This document shows, piece by piece, positions 1-8,507 of a stretch of DNA of 64,000 nt. The DNA lies in NCBI RefSeq assembly GCF_024753285.1, contig NZ_JANUGW010000002.1, positions 248,001 to 312,000 on the forward strand, in the 5' to 3' direction. The position numbers and the translations under genes were made by a program. The DNA comes from Massilia pinisoli. Lineage in GTDB: Bacteria; Pseudomonadota; Gammaproteobacteria; Burkholderiales; Burkholderiaceae_D. How positions within the stretch are numbered: the stretch's first letter is position 1; every line of letters starts with the position of its first letter. The notes below the pieces were generated by a model. That model was not told the DNA's origin. It saw nothing but the letters and a program-made list of their open reading frames with translations, and did not search any database.

Positions 1-49
1 GACGACCTCCATGCGACCGAACCGCAGTCGGCGCCGTGACCGCCCGCGC

Positions 50-427
50 TCAGTTGAGATCCTGCAGCGCCTGCGCGATGCCCGTCTCCACGTCGTGCAG
101 GAACGCGGCGCCCTTGGACGACAGCGCGATACCGGGCACGGCCAGCTCGACCAGGCAGGCGAGGGCCTGGCGGAACCATTCCATGTCGGTGCCCATCAGC
201 GGCAGCGCGTGGGCATCGACGAGGTAGTGCACAGCGCGCGCGAGCAGTGCCGTGTCGCGACCGGCGTTCCCCACCAGCAGCGCGAAGTCGGCCGCCTCGC
301 GCTCGAAGCGCGCGGCCAGCGTTTCCAGGATGTCGCGCGACACCTCCGGCTGCCCGGCCGCGAGCACGACGTGGGCGAGCTCCAGGCAAGCGTCGTGCAG
401 GCCCGGGATCTCGATGTCGTCATCCAT
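50..427 (-). CDS. Hypothetical protein downstream of 3-hydroxybutyrate dehydrogenase
   Basis: A 125-residue acidic protein of unknown function. Its ATG follows the stop codon of the upstream dehydrogenase gene with no spacer, so the two are almost certainly translated from one message and probably coupled. The sequence is mostly predicted helix with no signal peptide, membrane segment or metal motif that I recognise. The codon choice is strongly GC-biased at third positions like its neighbours, which supports it being a real gene. The tight link to a ketone-body/PHB enzyme suggests, by inference only, a role in storage-polymer or short-chain acid metabolism. Confidence 0.7.
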   Translation of the reverse strand: MDDDIEIPGLHDACLELAHVVLAAGQPEVSRDILETLAARFEREAADFALLVGNAGRDTALLARAVHYLVDAHALPLMGTDMEWFRQALACLVELAVPGIALSSKGAAFLHDVETGIAQALQDLN

Positions 428-1222
428 TTACTGTGCGACCCAGCCGCCGTCCATGTTCCACGCGACGCCGCGCACCTGGTTCGCGGCGGGGCTGCAGAAG
501 AACACGGCGAGCGCGCCCAGCTCCTCCGGCGTGACGAATTCGCCGGACGGCTGTTTTTCCAGCAGCAGGTTTTTCTTCGCCTGCTCGTTGCTGATGCCGT
601 CGCGCGCGGCGCGGTCGTCGACCTGCTTCTGCACCAGGGGCGTCAGCACCCAGCCCGGACAGATCGCGTTGCACGTGATACCCGTCTGCGCCGTTTCCAG
701 CGCCGTCGACTTGGTGAACCCGACGAGGCCGTGCTTCGCCGCCACGTACGCGGACTTCTGCGCCGATGCGACGAGGCCGTGGGCCGATGCGAGATTGATG
801 ATGCGGCCCCAGTTCTTCTGCTTCATCGAGGGTAGGACGAGGCGGGTCGTGTGGAACGCGGAGCTGAGGTTGATGGCGATGATCGCATCCCATTTCTCGA
901 CGGGGAAATCCTCGACGTTCGCGACGTGCTGGATGCCCGCGTTGTTGACGAGGATGTCGACGCCGCCGAATTTCTCGCCCGCGAACGCCATCATCGCGGC
1001 GATCTGCTCCGGCTTCGACATGTCGGCATTGTGGTAAGCGGTCTGCACGCCGAATTCCTGGCCGACGTCCGTGTACAGCTTCTCGATCTGCTGGGCGTCG
1101 CCGAAGCCGTTGAACACGATGTTGGCGCCTTGCTCGGCCAGCGCGCGCGCGATGCCGAGGCCGATGCCCGACGTCGAGCCCGTGACGGTTGCAGTCTTGC
1201 CGCTTAACATGGTGGATTTCAT
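428..1222 (-). CDS. bdhA: 3-hydroxybutyrate dehydrogenase (SDR family)
   Basis: Short-chain dehydrogenase of 264 residues, the normal length for D-3-hydroxybutyrate dehydrogenase, which interconverts 3-hydroxybutyrate and acetoacetate with NAD in the PHB/ketone-body cycle. The cofactor motif TGSTSGIG lies at residues 14-21 and NNAG at 93-96. The catalytic Ser146, Tyr159 and Lys163 are in the order and spacing of classical SDRs. The C-terminal MDGGW ending is typical of this enzyme. A small unknown gene follows without spacing. Specific assignment to hydroxybutyrate rests on overall resemblance to BdhA, so another 3-hydroxyacyl substrate remains possible. Confidence 0.85.
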   Translation of the reverse strand: MKSTMLSGKTATVTGSTSGIGLGIARALAEQGANIVFNGFGDAQQIEKLYTDVGQEFGVQTAYHNADMSKPEQIAAMMAFAGEKFGGVDILVNNAGIQHVANVEDFPVEKWDAIIAINLSSAFHTTRLVLPSMKQKNWGRIINLASAHGLVASAQKSAYVAAKHGLVGFTKSTALETAQTGITCNAICPGWVLTPLVQKQVDDRAARDGISNEQAKKNLLLEKQPSGEFVTPEELGALAVFFCSPAANQVRGVAWNMDGGWVAQ

Positions 1223-1376
1223 GCGTTCCTCTTTCTCGTGGTCAGTTTTCTATGAGCCCGGGTGATCCGGGGCGAGACTTGGTAGAATTGTAATCGCACC
1301 AACGGGTAAAATGTTGGCGCCCGCCCGGACCCTTGATGTTTGCGGTGGTTGCATGGTGATCGTCGGAACTTTGAAA

Positions 1377-2255
1377 ATGAGCGAACCGAAGCTGAAATCC
1401 GTGCTGTGCAGTTCGCCCGCCGGCCTGCACCGCATGGCGTACAAGGAATGGGGTGATCCCGCCAACACGCGCGTGCTCGTGTGCGTGCACGGCGTGACGC
1501 GCGTGTCCGGCGACTTCGACGCGCTGGCGCGCGCGCTGTCCGACCGCTACCGCGTCGTCTGCCCGGACGTCGTGGGCCGCGGCCGCTCCGACAAGCTGCG
1601 CGATCCGAAGCTCTACGTCATCCCGCAATACGTGGCCGACATGGTGACGCTCATTGCACGCGTCACGGCGCACGGCGACGACGAGGGCGTCCACTGGTTC
1701 GGCACGTCGATGGGCGGCCTGATCGGGATCGGGCTCGCGTCGCTCGAGGGCAGCCCCATCCGCCGCATGGTCATCAACGATATTGGGCCCGTGCTGGACC
1801 CGGCCGCGATGGCGCGCATCGGCGACTACATCGGCCAGGACATCCGTTTCAAGACGTTCGACGAGGGCGTCATGTACGTGCGCATGGTCTCCACGCCGTT
1901 CGGGCCGCACAGCGACGCGGAGTGGGACAAGCTCGCGCGCGACGTGCTCGTGCAGCGGTCCGACGGCCACTGGGCGCTCCATTACGACCTCAACCTGGCG
2001 GCCCCGTTCAAGGCGCTGACGCCGGAACAGGTGGCGCGCGACCAGGCGCAGTTGTGGGCCGCCTACGATGCGATCCGCTGCCCGACCCTGCTCGTGCGCG
2101 GCGAACAGTCCGACCTGCTGTCGCGCGCGACGGCGGAAGAGATGACGCGGCGCGGACCGCGGCCGGAGATCAAGGAGATCGCGGGTGTGGGCCATGCGCC
2201 CACGTTCGTGCAGCCTGCCCAGATCGCGATCGCGCGGGAATTTTTGACCGGCTGA
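1377..2255 (+). CDS. Alpha/beta hydrolase
   Basis: Alpha/beta-hydrolase fold protein of 292 residues, cytoplasmic (no signal peptide). The oxyanion strand HGV is near residue 38, the nucleophile elbow GTSMGG puts Ser111 in place, an Asp follows the late RGEQSD strand, and the catalytic His is in GVGHAP near the C-terminus. I chose the ATG at 1377 (MSEPKLKS) because similarity to the family starts just after it. Longer in-frame starts back to about 1311 add an unrelated tail. It precedes a RidA-like gene and relA on the same strand. Substrate unknown. Confidence 0.8.
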   Translation: MSEPKLKSVLCSSPAGLHRMAYKEWGDPANTRVLVCVHGVTRVSGDFDALARALSDRYRVVCPDVVGRGRSDKLRDPKLYVIPQYVADMVTLIARVTAHGDDEGVHWFGTSMGGLIGIGLASLEGSPIRRMVINDIGPVLDPAAMARIGDYIGQDIRFKTFDEGVMYVRMVSTPFGPHSDAEWDKLARDVLVQRSDGHWALHYDLNLAAPFKALTPEQVARDQAQLWAAYDAIRCPTLLVRGEQSDLLSRATAEEMTRRGPRPEIKEIAGVGHAPTFVQPAQIAIAREFLTG

Positions 2256-2338
2256 AGCAAGCCGGAGGTGTTCGGCCACGGCCGGGCGAAGCGGCCGCAA
2301 GGCCTGGTTTTACGACTTATCAAGCGATAGAGAAAAGC

Positions 2339-2689
2339 ATGGAAATCAAACGACTGCACGTAGGCAAACGACTGTCCGAAGTCACCATTCACAACGGTAC
2401 CGTGTACCTCGCCGGCCAGATCGCCAGCGACAACAAGGCGGACATCGTCGGCCAGACGCGCGAAGTGCTGGGCCATATCGACCGCCTGCTGGCGGAAGCG
2501 GGCAGCGACAAGACCCGCATCCTGTCGACGCAGATCTTCATCACCGACATGGCCAATTTCCCGGCGATGAACACGGTGTGGGATACGTGGGTCGTGCCGG
2601 GCGCGACGCCGCCGCGCGCCACGGTCGAAGCCAAGCTGGCCGATCCGGCCTGCCTCGTCGAAATCGTCGTCGTGGCCGCCCAGGCGTAA
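2339..2689 (+). CDS. RidA/YjgF-family protein
   Basis: A 116-residue protein of the RidA/YjgF/Rid superfamily, close to the family's usual 115-130 residues. RidA hydrolyses reactive enamine/imine intermediates released by PLP enzymes. Features seen are a VYLAGQIA strand early, the IFITDMANFPAMN segment in the middle, and the PPRATVEAKLADPACLVEI end that carries the family Arg. The Rid subgroup is not certain, so the deaminase activity is inferred. It lies 9 bases before relA and 83 bases after the hydrolase, consistent with one transcription unit. Confidence 0.85.
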   Translation: MEIKRLHVGKRLSEVTIHNGTVYLAGQIASDNKADIVGQTREVLGHIDRLLAEAGSDKTRILSTQIFITDMANFPAMNTVWDTWVVPGATPPRATVEAKLADPACLVEIVVVAAQA

Positions 2690-2698
2690 CGCAGCGCG

Positions 2699-4939
2699 AT
2701 GGTATCGATTGTCGCGCTCGGCGACGCCACCACCCAGCTGGTCCACGGACTCGGCCCTGACGACTGCGCGCGCGTAAGAGGCGCGCTCGACTTCGCGGTC
2801 GCGTCGTATGGCGAACGCACGGCCAGCACCGGCCAGAGCGCGTTCGAGTTCTCGCTGGGTGTGGCCGGCACGCTCGCGCTGCTGCGCAGCGATGCCGAGA
2901 CCCGCATCGCCGGCTTGCTGTTCGAGCTGGCCATCGCGGAGCCGGGCGTGACCGAGGCGCTCGAGGAGCGCTTCGGCAAGGAAGTGGCGGACATGGTGCG
3001 CGGCGTGCACCAGCTGATCCGCCTGCGCGACCTGACGGCGGCCCAGGCCCCCGTCGGGCGCGGCAAGAATGCGGCCCAGGAGGCCATGGCGCAGGTCGAA
3101 ACCCTGCGCAAGATGCTGCTGGCGATGGCCAGCGACATGCGCGTCGTGCTGATCCGCCTCGCGTCGTGCGTGGCGAGCCTGCGTTTCTTCGCGGAGCACA
3201 AGCGCTTCGATGACGTGACGCGCAACTACGGCCGCGAAGTGCTGGACCTGTACGCGCCGCTCGCCAACCGCCTCGGCATCTTCCAGCTGAAGTGGGAACT
3301 GGAAGACCTGTCGTTCCGGATGATGGAGCCGGACACGTATAAACGCATCGCCAAGATGCTCGAAGAGAAGCGCATGCTGCGCGAGAGCTTCGTGCAATCG
3401 TCGATCACGCGCCTGCAGAAGGAATTGTCGACCGCAGGCATCAAGGCCGAGGTCTTCGGCCGGCCGAAGCACATCTACAGCATCTGGAAGAAGATGCGCG
3501 GCAAGGAGCTCGACTTCTCCGAGCTGTACGACGTGCGCGCGTTCCGCGTGATCGTCGACGATATCAAGACGTGCTACACGGTGCTGGGCGTCGTCCACAA
3601 CATCTGGACGCCGATCCCGAAGGAATTCGACGACTACATCTCGCGCCCGAAGGCGAACGGCTACCAGTCGCTGCACACGGTCGTCACGGCCGAGGACGGG
3701 CGGCCGCTGGAAGTGCAGATCCGCACGCAGGAGATGCACAATTTCGCTGAGTACGGCGTCGCGGCGCACTGGCGCTACAAGGAAGAAGGCGGCTCGAATT
3801 TCAAGAGCCAGGAATACGACGAGAAGATCGCGTGGCTGCGCCAGCTGCTGGCGTGGAAGACGGAGGTCGCGAGCGCCGTCACGGGCCAGGAAGAGCTGCA
3901 GCGCGAATGGGTCGAGAAACTCAAGTCGACGACGCTGGACGACCGCATCTTCGTGCTGACGCCGCAGGCGCGCGTGCTCGAACTCCCCGTCGGTGCCACG
4001 CCGATCGACTTCGCGTACCACCTGCACAGCGAGGTCGGAAACCGCTGCCGCGGCGCGAAGGTCGACGGCGTGATGGTGCCGCTGAACACGCCGCTGAAGA
4101 ACGGCCAGACGTGCGAAGTCATCACGGCGAAAGGCCCGGCCGGCAGCCAGGGACCGTCGCGCGACTGGCTCAGTCCCGGCTACGCGGTGTCGAGCCGCAC
4201 GCGCTCGAAGATCCGCGCCTGGTTCCACGCGCTGGAACTGGCCGAGACCCTGGCCCACGGCCGCGCCCTCGTCGAGAAATCGCTGCAGCGCGAAGGCAAG
4301 ACGGCCGTGAATCTCGACGCGCTCGCGCACAAGCTGGGGTTCACGAAGGTCGACGATCTGTTCATCGCCGTCGGCAAGGAAAAATTCAGCCTGCGTCACG
4401 TGGAAGCGGCGCTGCACGATGCGGCGCCGGCCGCGCCGGTGCCGGACGAAGCCGTCGTGAACAAGAGCCGCGCATCGAGCGTGGAGCAGGGCGCCAAGTC
4501 CGGCGTGCTCGTCGTCGGCACGGAAGGCCTCATGACGCAGCTGGCGCGCTGCTGCAAGCCGGCGCCGCCGGACCCGATCGTGGGCTTCGTCACGCGCGGC
4601 AAGGGCGTGTCGATCCACCGCGCGAGCTGCAAGAATTTCGCCGAGATGGCGGCCAAGAGCCCGGAACGCGTGCTCGAGACGGAGTGGGGCGCGACGGGGC
4701 AGGAAACCGTGTTCCCCGTCGATATCTTCATCCTCGCGACGGATCGGCAAGGCCTGCTGCGCGACATCTCGGAAGTGCTCGCGATCGCCAAGATCAACGT
4801 GATCGGCGTGAATACGCAGAGCAGCAAGGGGTTCGCGAAGATGGTGTTCACGGCGGAGATCGGCTCCACCGGCCAGTTGCAGAAGGCGCTCGCGGCGATC
4901 GCCGAAGTCAAGGGTGTGCAAGAGGCCAGGAGGACGTAG
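2699..4939 (+). CDS. relA: GTP pyrophosphokinase RelA (monofunctional (p)ppGpp synthetase)
   Basis: RelA-SpoT homologue of 746 residues that makes (p)ppGpp from ATP and GDP/GTP on stalled ribosomes. Order of domains: degenerate HD hydrolase domain (about 35-190) lacking the HD dyad (the corresponding stretch reads LLFELAIAEPG), synthetase domain (about 220-350) with the EFDD acidic motif at 309-312 typical of monofunctional RelA rather than the RxKD type of bifunctional SpoT/Rel, TGS domain (about 400-460), and a C-terminal ACT domain (about 670-745). A CCKP motif lies in the zinc-finger region. The stop codon TAG is embedded in a palindromic repeat that starts at 4936. Confidence 0.93.
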   Translation: MVSIVALGDATTQLVHGLGPDDCARVRGALDFAVASYGERTASTGQSAFEFSLGVAGTLALLRSDAETRIAGLLFELAIAEPGVTEALEERFGKEVADMVRGVHQLIRLRDLTAAQAPVGRGKNAAQEAMAQVETLRKMLLAMASDMRVVLIRLASCVASLRFFAEHKRFDDVTRNYGREVLDLYAPLANRLGIFQLKWELEDLSFRMMEPDTYKRIAKMLEEKRMLRESFVQSSITRLQKELSTAGIKAEVFGRPKHIYSIWKKMRGKELDFSELYDVRAFRVIVDDIKTCYTVLGVVHNIWTPIPKEFDDYISRPKANGYQSLHTVVTAEDGRPLEVQIRTQEMHNFAEYGVAAHWRYKEEGGSNFKSQEYDEKIAWLRQLLAWKTEVASAVTGQEELQREWVEKLKSTTLDDRIFVLTPQARVLELPVGATPIDFAYHLHSEVGNRCRGAKVDGVMVPLNTPLKNGQTCEVITAKGPAGSQGPSRDWLSPGYAVSSRTRSKIRAWFHALELAETLAHGRALVEKSLQREGKTAVNLDALAHKLGFTKVDDLFIAVGKEKFSLRHVEAALHDAAPAAPVPDEAVVNKSRASSVEQGAKSGVLVVGTEGLMTQLARCCKPAPPDPIVGFVTRGKGVSIHRASCKNFAEMAAKSPERVLETEWGATGQETVFPVDIFILATDRQGLLRDISEVLAIAKINVIGVNTQSSKGFAKMVFTAEIGSTGQLQKALAAIAEVKGVQEARRT

Positions 4940-5047
4940 GGTGGACGGGTTCCCCGTCCACGCGGTGATTGTTACCGGCCCCGGATTCGCGCACGACATC
5001 GTAGCCGTTGCGTATCACCGCGTGGACGGCAGAGCCGTCCACCCTAC
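4936..5047. repeat. Composite palindromic intergenic repeat (family A)
   Basis: The spacer between relA and the next gene is a 112-bp composite. GTAGGGTGGACGG opens it and CCGTCCACCCTAC closes it, so the ends are inverted copies. Each half also contains its own small palindrome (GTGGACGG...CCGTCCAC), and the halves continue as CGCGGTGAT and ATCACCGCG. This resembles a REP/BIME-type pair of facing units. The first unit includes the relA stop codon. A single unit of the same family is at 25616-25646. Confidence 0.85.
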
Positions 5048-5052
5048 ATAAT

Positions 5053-5859
5053 ATGTCGATGACTTCACTTCTGTACGTCAAACCGCGCCTGTGGGGCGTC
5101 CTGGCCGCGCGCTACGCCGCCAGCTGGTGGGCCATGCTGCACCTGGGCGCCGTCGCGCTCGTGATGGCGCTGTCGCCGTCGACGTACCACCGCGCCAACC
5201 GCCTCGCCACGTCGCGCTACATCTATGCGAGCACGTGGCAGGTGCTGCCCTGGTTCACGACGTTGACCGCGCTGCTGAGCCTCGTCATCATCCGCATCGT
5301 CCTGGTGACGGCGCAGAGCTACGGCCTGTCGCGCTACGCGCTCGAGATGGTCGTGCGGGTGCTCGTGCTGGAGCTGCTGCCGCTGTCGGCTGCGATGTTC
5401 GCCGCGCTGCGGGCCAGCATGGCGTTCGACGCGAGCGCCATGGGCCTGGCGCGCGTCGGCGTCCCGGCCGGGGAGGCGACGGCCGAGACCCTGCGCCGCC
5501 TGCGCCGCGACCTCGTCCCGCAGGTGATCGCCAACGCATTTTCCGTGCTGAGCCTCGCCATGGTGTCGAGCACCATCGTCCTCGTGCTCGCGTACCTGAA
5601 CGTGTACGGCCTGTCGCCGTGGGGCCTGCCCGACTACACGCGCACCGTGGGCCGCGTGTTCGATCCGGCGGTGACCCTGGGCTTCGTGTTCAAGACGGTG
5701 CTGTTCGGGCTCGCCGTGGCCGTGATCCCCAGCGCCGCCATCCTGGAACTGCTGCGCCGGCCGCGTCTCCTGCGCACGAACGTGCAGCCCGGCGCGCTGC
5801 GGCTGTTGTTCGTGCTGCTGCTGATCGAGGCCAGTTCGCTGGCCGTCAAATACATTTAA
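5053..5859 (+). CDS. MlaE-type ABC transporter permease (MCE system)
   Basis: A 268-residue integral membrane protein with about five to six hydrophobic segments, matching the MlaE/YrbE permease family of lipid (MCE) transporters. The conserved region around LELLPLSAAMFAALRAS (about residues 108-124) corresponds to the MlaE segment that contacts the ATPase. It is followed 3 bases later by an MlaD-type gene and then a lipoprotein gene, forming a three-gene set. No ATP-binding subunit (MlaF) is present next to it. I chose the ATG at 5053, just downstream of the palindromic repeat; the ATG at 5059 is equally possible. Confidence 0.8.
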   Translation: MSMTSLLYVKPRLWGVLAARYAASWWAMLHLGAVALVMALSPSTYHRANRLATSRYIYASTWQVLPWFTTLTALLSLVIIRIVLVTAQSYGLSRYALEMVVRVLVLELLPLSAAMFAALRASMAFDASAMGLARVGVPAGEATAETLRRLRRDLVPQVIANAFSVLSLAMVSSTIVLVLAYLNVYGLSPWGLPDYTRTVGRVFDPAVTLGFVFKTVLFGLAVAVIPSAAILELLRRPRLLRTNVQPGALRLLFVLLLIEASSLAVKYI

Positions 5860-5862
5860 ACG

Positions 5863-6798
5863 ATGAACGACAAAGACATTCCTCCCGACGAACCGAAACA
5901 CGTGGAAGCGAAGGCGCTGTTCCTGCTCGTGCTGATCGGCGCGCTGATCGTCGCCTTCTTCCTGTACGTGATGTACGCCCGCGGCGTGTTCGAAAAGAAG
6001 CAGGAACTCGTGCTCGTGGCCGACGATTCCTCGGGCGTGATCCCCGGCATGGACATGAGCTTTGCCGGCTTTCCCATTGGCCGCGTGCGCCAGGTGGAAC
6101 TGGGCAAGGACGGCAAGGTGAACATCATCGTCGACATCGCGCAGAACGATGCGAAATGGCTGCGCACGACGAGCGTCTTCACGCTCGAGAGCAGCGTCGT
6201 CGGCGAGACCCGGCTGCGCGCCTACAGCGGCGTGCTGACCGATCCGCCGCTGCCCGACCATGCCCAGCGCCCCGTGCTGCGGGGCGATGCGGCGGCCGAG
6301 ATCCCGCGCCTGCTGGCGACCGCGCGCACCCTGCTGGAAAACCTGGAGACGATGACCCGCCCCGACTCCCACATCGGCAACACGCTGGCCAACGTGGACG
6401 CGCTGTCCGGTCGCCTGTCGGGCCGCTACGGCGCCCTCGGCACGGCGTTGGGTAGCGACGCCGAGGCGGAAAAGCTGCTGCAGACCCTGCACCGCGTGGA
6501 CGTCTTGCTCGCGAAGGCGGACCAGCGCGTGTTCGGCAAGAACGGCGTGATGGACGATACGCAGGGTGCGATCCGCGAACTGAACCACCTGCTGGCGGAC
6601 GCGCGCGGCACCCTGCAGAAGGCCGACGGCGTGCTGGCCGAGGCGCAGGCCGTCGCCAAGAACGCGCACGCCGCCACGGACGACCTGGGTCGGCTGCGCG
6701 GCGAGGTCGATGCGAGCCTGCGCAAGGTGAACCGCCTCGTCGACGAGATCAACCGCAAATGGCCGTTCAAGCGCGACACGGAGATCAAGCTGCCATGA
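5863..6798 (+). CDS. MlaD/MCE-domain periplasmic lipid-transport protein
   Basis: A 311-residue protein with one N-terminal membrane anchor (about 18-40), an MCE domain (about 43-118, including the SFAGFPIGRVRQVEL segment), and a long helical C-terminal part rich in Ala/Leu heptads up to residue 300. It is expected to be anchored in the inner membrane with the MCE ring in the periplasm, moving lipids between membranes together with the MlaE-like permease encoded 3 bases upstream. Its stop codon overlaps the start of the lipoprotein gene, so the three are co-translated. The lipid substrate cannot be read from sequence. Confidence 0.85.
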   Translation: MNDKDIPPDEPKHVEAKALFLLVLIGALIVAFFLYVMYARGVFEKKQELVLVADDSSGVIPGMDMSFAGFPIGRVRQVELGKDGKVNIIVDIAQNDAKWLRTTSVFTLESSVVGETRLRAYSGVLTDPPLPDHAQRPVLRGDAAAEIPRLLATARTLLENLETMTRPDSHIGNTLANVDALSGRLSGRYGALGTALGSDAEAEKLLQTLHRVDVLLAKADQRVFGKNGVMDDTQGAIRELNHLLADARGTLQKADGVLAEAQAVAKNAHAATDDLGRLRGEVDASLRKVNRLVDEINRKWPFKRDTEIKLP

Positions 6799-7430
6799 TG
6801 ACGAAACCACTCCTCGCCGCAGTCGTCGTCGCCGCGCTGTGCGGCTGCGCCAGCAAACTCCAGCCGCCCGCCTGGGAAGGCGATGCGAAGAGCGCGCTGG
6901 ACGGGTTCACGGACGACTTCCTGCGCGGCGACTCGGCCGCCGCCGACGCGGAGTTCGCGCGCGCCCGCCGCGCGAGCGCGAGCACGGGACGGTTCGACAT
7001 CGTCGCCCAGGCGGAACTCATGCGCTGCGGCGTGCACGCGGCGGCGCTCGACTACGACTGCGCGGGCTTCGCGGCGCTGGCGGGCGACGCCACGCCGGCG
7101 CAGCGCGCCTACGCCGCCTACCTGGACGGCCGCTGGCAGGGGCTGGACGCGGCGTTGCTGCCGGAACAGCACCGGGCCGTCGTCGCGAGCGGCGCGCTGG
7201 CCGGCGTCGCCGATCCACTGTCGCGCCTCGTGGCGGCGGGGGCACTGATGAAGGCCGGCCGCATCACGCCCGCGGACATCGCGGCGGCCGTCGAGACGGC
7301 GTCGACCCAGGGCTGGCGCCGCCCGCTGCTCGCGTGGCTCGGTGTGCAGGAACAGCGCGCACGTGCCGCAGGCGATGCCGCTGCCGTGGAACGCATCCGG
7401 CGCCGCATCGCGCTGGCGGAGCAGGGCTGA
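6795..7430 (+). CDS. Putative outer-membrane lipoprotein of the MCE set
   Basis: A 211-residue protein starting ATGATG at 6795, overlapping the MCE gene stop by 4 bases. Residues 1-20 form a lipoprotein signal with an LCGC lipobox, so the mature N-terminus would be Cys18 or nearby. The remainder is Ala-rich and helical and looks like TPR/ABC-associated helical repeats, but I recognise no named family. Position suggests an accessory lipoprotein for lipid transport, in the place taken by ABC-type auxiliary lipoproteins in some MCE operons. The gene ends 1 base before the converging oxidoreductase gene. Confidence 0.7.
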   Translation: MMTKPLLAAVVVAALCGCASKLQPPAWEGDAKSALDGFTDDFLRGDSAAADAEFARARRASASTGRFDIVAQAELMRCGVHAAALDYDCAGFAALAGDATPAQRAYAAYLDGRWQGLDAALLPEQHRAVVASGALAGVADPLSRLVAAGALMKAGRITPADIAAAVETASTQGWRRPLLAWLGVQEQRARAAGDAAAVERIRRRIALAEQG

Positions 7431-7431
7431 A

Positions 7432-8421
7432 CTAGCCGCTCGTGCCGGGTGCCGCTTCCAGGTGCTGTCGCGGCGGACGCAGCGCGGGCGGCAACTGGTT
7501 GTGGATGCGCACGGCGGCACGCGCCGCCTGGCCCGTGGCGACGGCGATCTGGTTCAGACCCACGACGACGTCGCCGATCGCGTACAGCCCGGGCACCGTC
7601 GTCTCCTGGTGCTCGCCCACCACGATCTCGTCGCACTGCGCCGTGCGCGCGCCCAGCTTGGCGGCAAGCCCTGAACGCGCCGTCTCGCCCAGCATTGGAT
7701 AGAACACGTCGGCCTCGTGGTCCTGCCCATCTTCCGTGTGCAGCACGGGTTTCATCGACGCGTCCAAGGTGACGGACAGCAGCGGCGAATCGACGACGCG
7801 CACGCCGGCCGCATCCAGGCGGCGGCGGTCGTCGTCGGTCAGCATCGACGGCGAACCCCGCTCGAACAGCGTGACGTCCGCGCTGAACGTGCGCATGAAC
7901 AGCGCATGGCCGACGGGATTGACTTCGGCCGTGGCGACCGCGATGCGCTTGTCGATCACGTCGAAGCCATCGCACACAGGGCACAGGCGCACGGACCCGA
8001 AGGCCACGGCTTCGCGCCAGTTCTCGATCGGCAGGCCGCAATCGGCGACGCCCGTCGCCAGCAGCACCGTGTGGGCGCGGATCTGCACGATGCCGTCCTC
8101 GCCGTCCGGCGTGTAGTCGCCGACGAACAGGCCATCCTCGATGCGCACGTCATTGACTTCGCCCGGCATCACGCTGCCGCCGTAGCGCTGCAACTGCGTC
8201 GCGAGGTTGCCCAGCAGGATATGGCCCGGCACGCCCTCGGGAAAGCCGGGATAGTTGTGCGAGACGGGAATGAGGCGCAGGCGGCTGTTGCCCTTGTCGA
8301 CGACGGCGACGTTGCGCGTGAAGCGGCGCAGGTAGATGGCGGCGGTGAGGCCGCCCGGTCCGCCGCCGACGATCAAGGTGTCGTAGACCTGGGCGGTGGC
8401 GAGGTCGGATGGGGTAGGCAT
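7432..8421 (-). CDS. NAD(P)/FAD-dependent oxidoreductase, thioredoxin-reductase-like
   Basis: A 329-residue flavoprotein of the thioredoxin reductase/AhpF fold. The FAD dinucleotide motif GGGPGG is at 19-24, and a redox pair CPVC is at 147-150, inside the position where thioredoxin reductases carry the active cysteines. The late FAD motif reads GDVVVGLNQIAVATGQAA. The NADPH-binding region after the CxxC (IAVATAEVNPVGHA) lacks the classical GxGxxA fingerprint, so the electron donor is uncertain. Cytoplasmic. It may be a thioredoxin-reductase-like or ferredoxin/flavodoxin-type reductase. It converges with the MCE lipoprotein gene. Confidence 0.75.
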   Translation of the reverse strand: MPTPSDLATAQVYDTLIVGGGPGGLTAAIYLRRFTRNVAVVDKGNSRLRLIPVSHNYPGFPEGVPGHILLGNLATQLQRYGGSVMPGEVNDVRIEDGLFVGDYTPDGEDGIVQIRAHTVLLATGVADCGLPIENWREAVAFGSVRLCPVCDGFDVIDKRIAVATAEVNPVGHALFMRTFSADVTLFERGSPSMLTDDDRRRLDAAGVRVVDSPLLSVTLDASMKPVLHTEDGQDHEADVFYPMLGETARSGLAAKLGARTAQCDEIVVGEHQETTVPGLYAIGDVVVGLNQIAVATGQAARAAVRIHNQLPPALRPPRQHLEAAPGTSG

Positions 8422-8474
8422 GACCCGATTATCCGCAGGGTGGCCGCGGCTGGGCTATCGGCGCGTGTCCCGAG

Positions 8475-8491
8475 GCCGGGTCGGACCCGGC
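8475..8491. terminator. Small GC-rich hairpin after the CDF gene
   Basis: A 7-bp stem GCCGGGT/ACCCGGC with a 3-base loop sits in the 86-base gap between the CDF exporter gene and the oxidoreductase gene, both on the minus strand. It has no U-tract on either side, so termination activity is uncertain and it could be just a processing or stability hairpin. Confidence 0.35.
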
Positions 8492-8507
8492 TTACAGCGC
8501 GGCCGGA

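Noticed and set aside
1..49. Gene fragment at the left edge
   Set aside because: Too short to support any call; only the space after the first minus-strand gene is visible.
2063..4999. Long open frame on the minus strand opposite relA
   Set aside because: It mirrors the codon pattern of relA in GC-rich DNA, is rich in Arg/His/Asp as antisense frames are, and has no recognisable domain.
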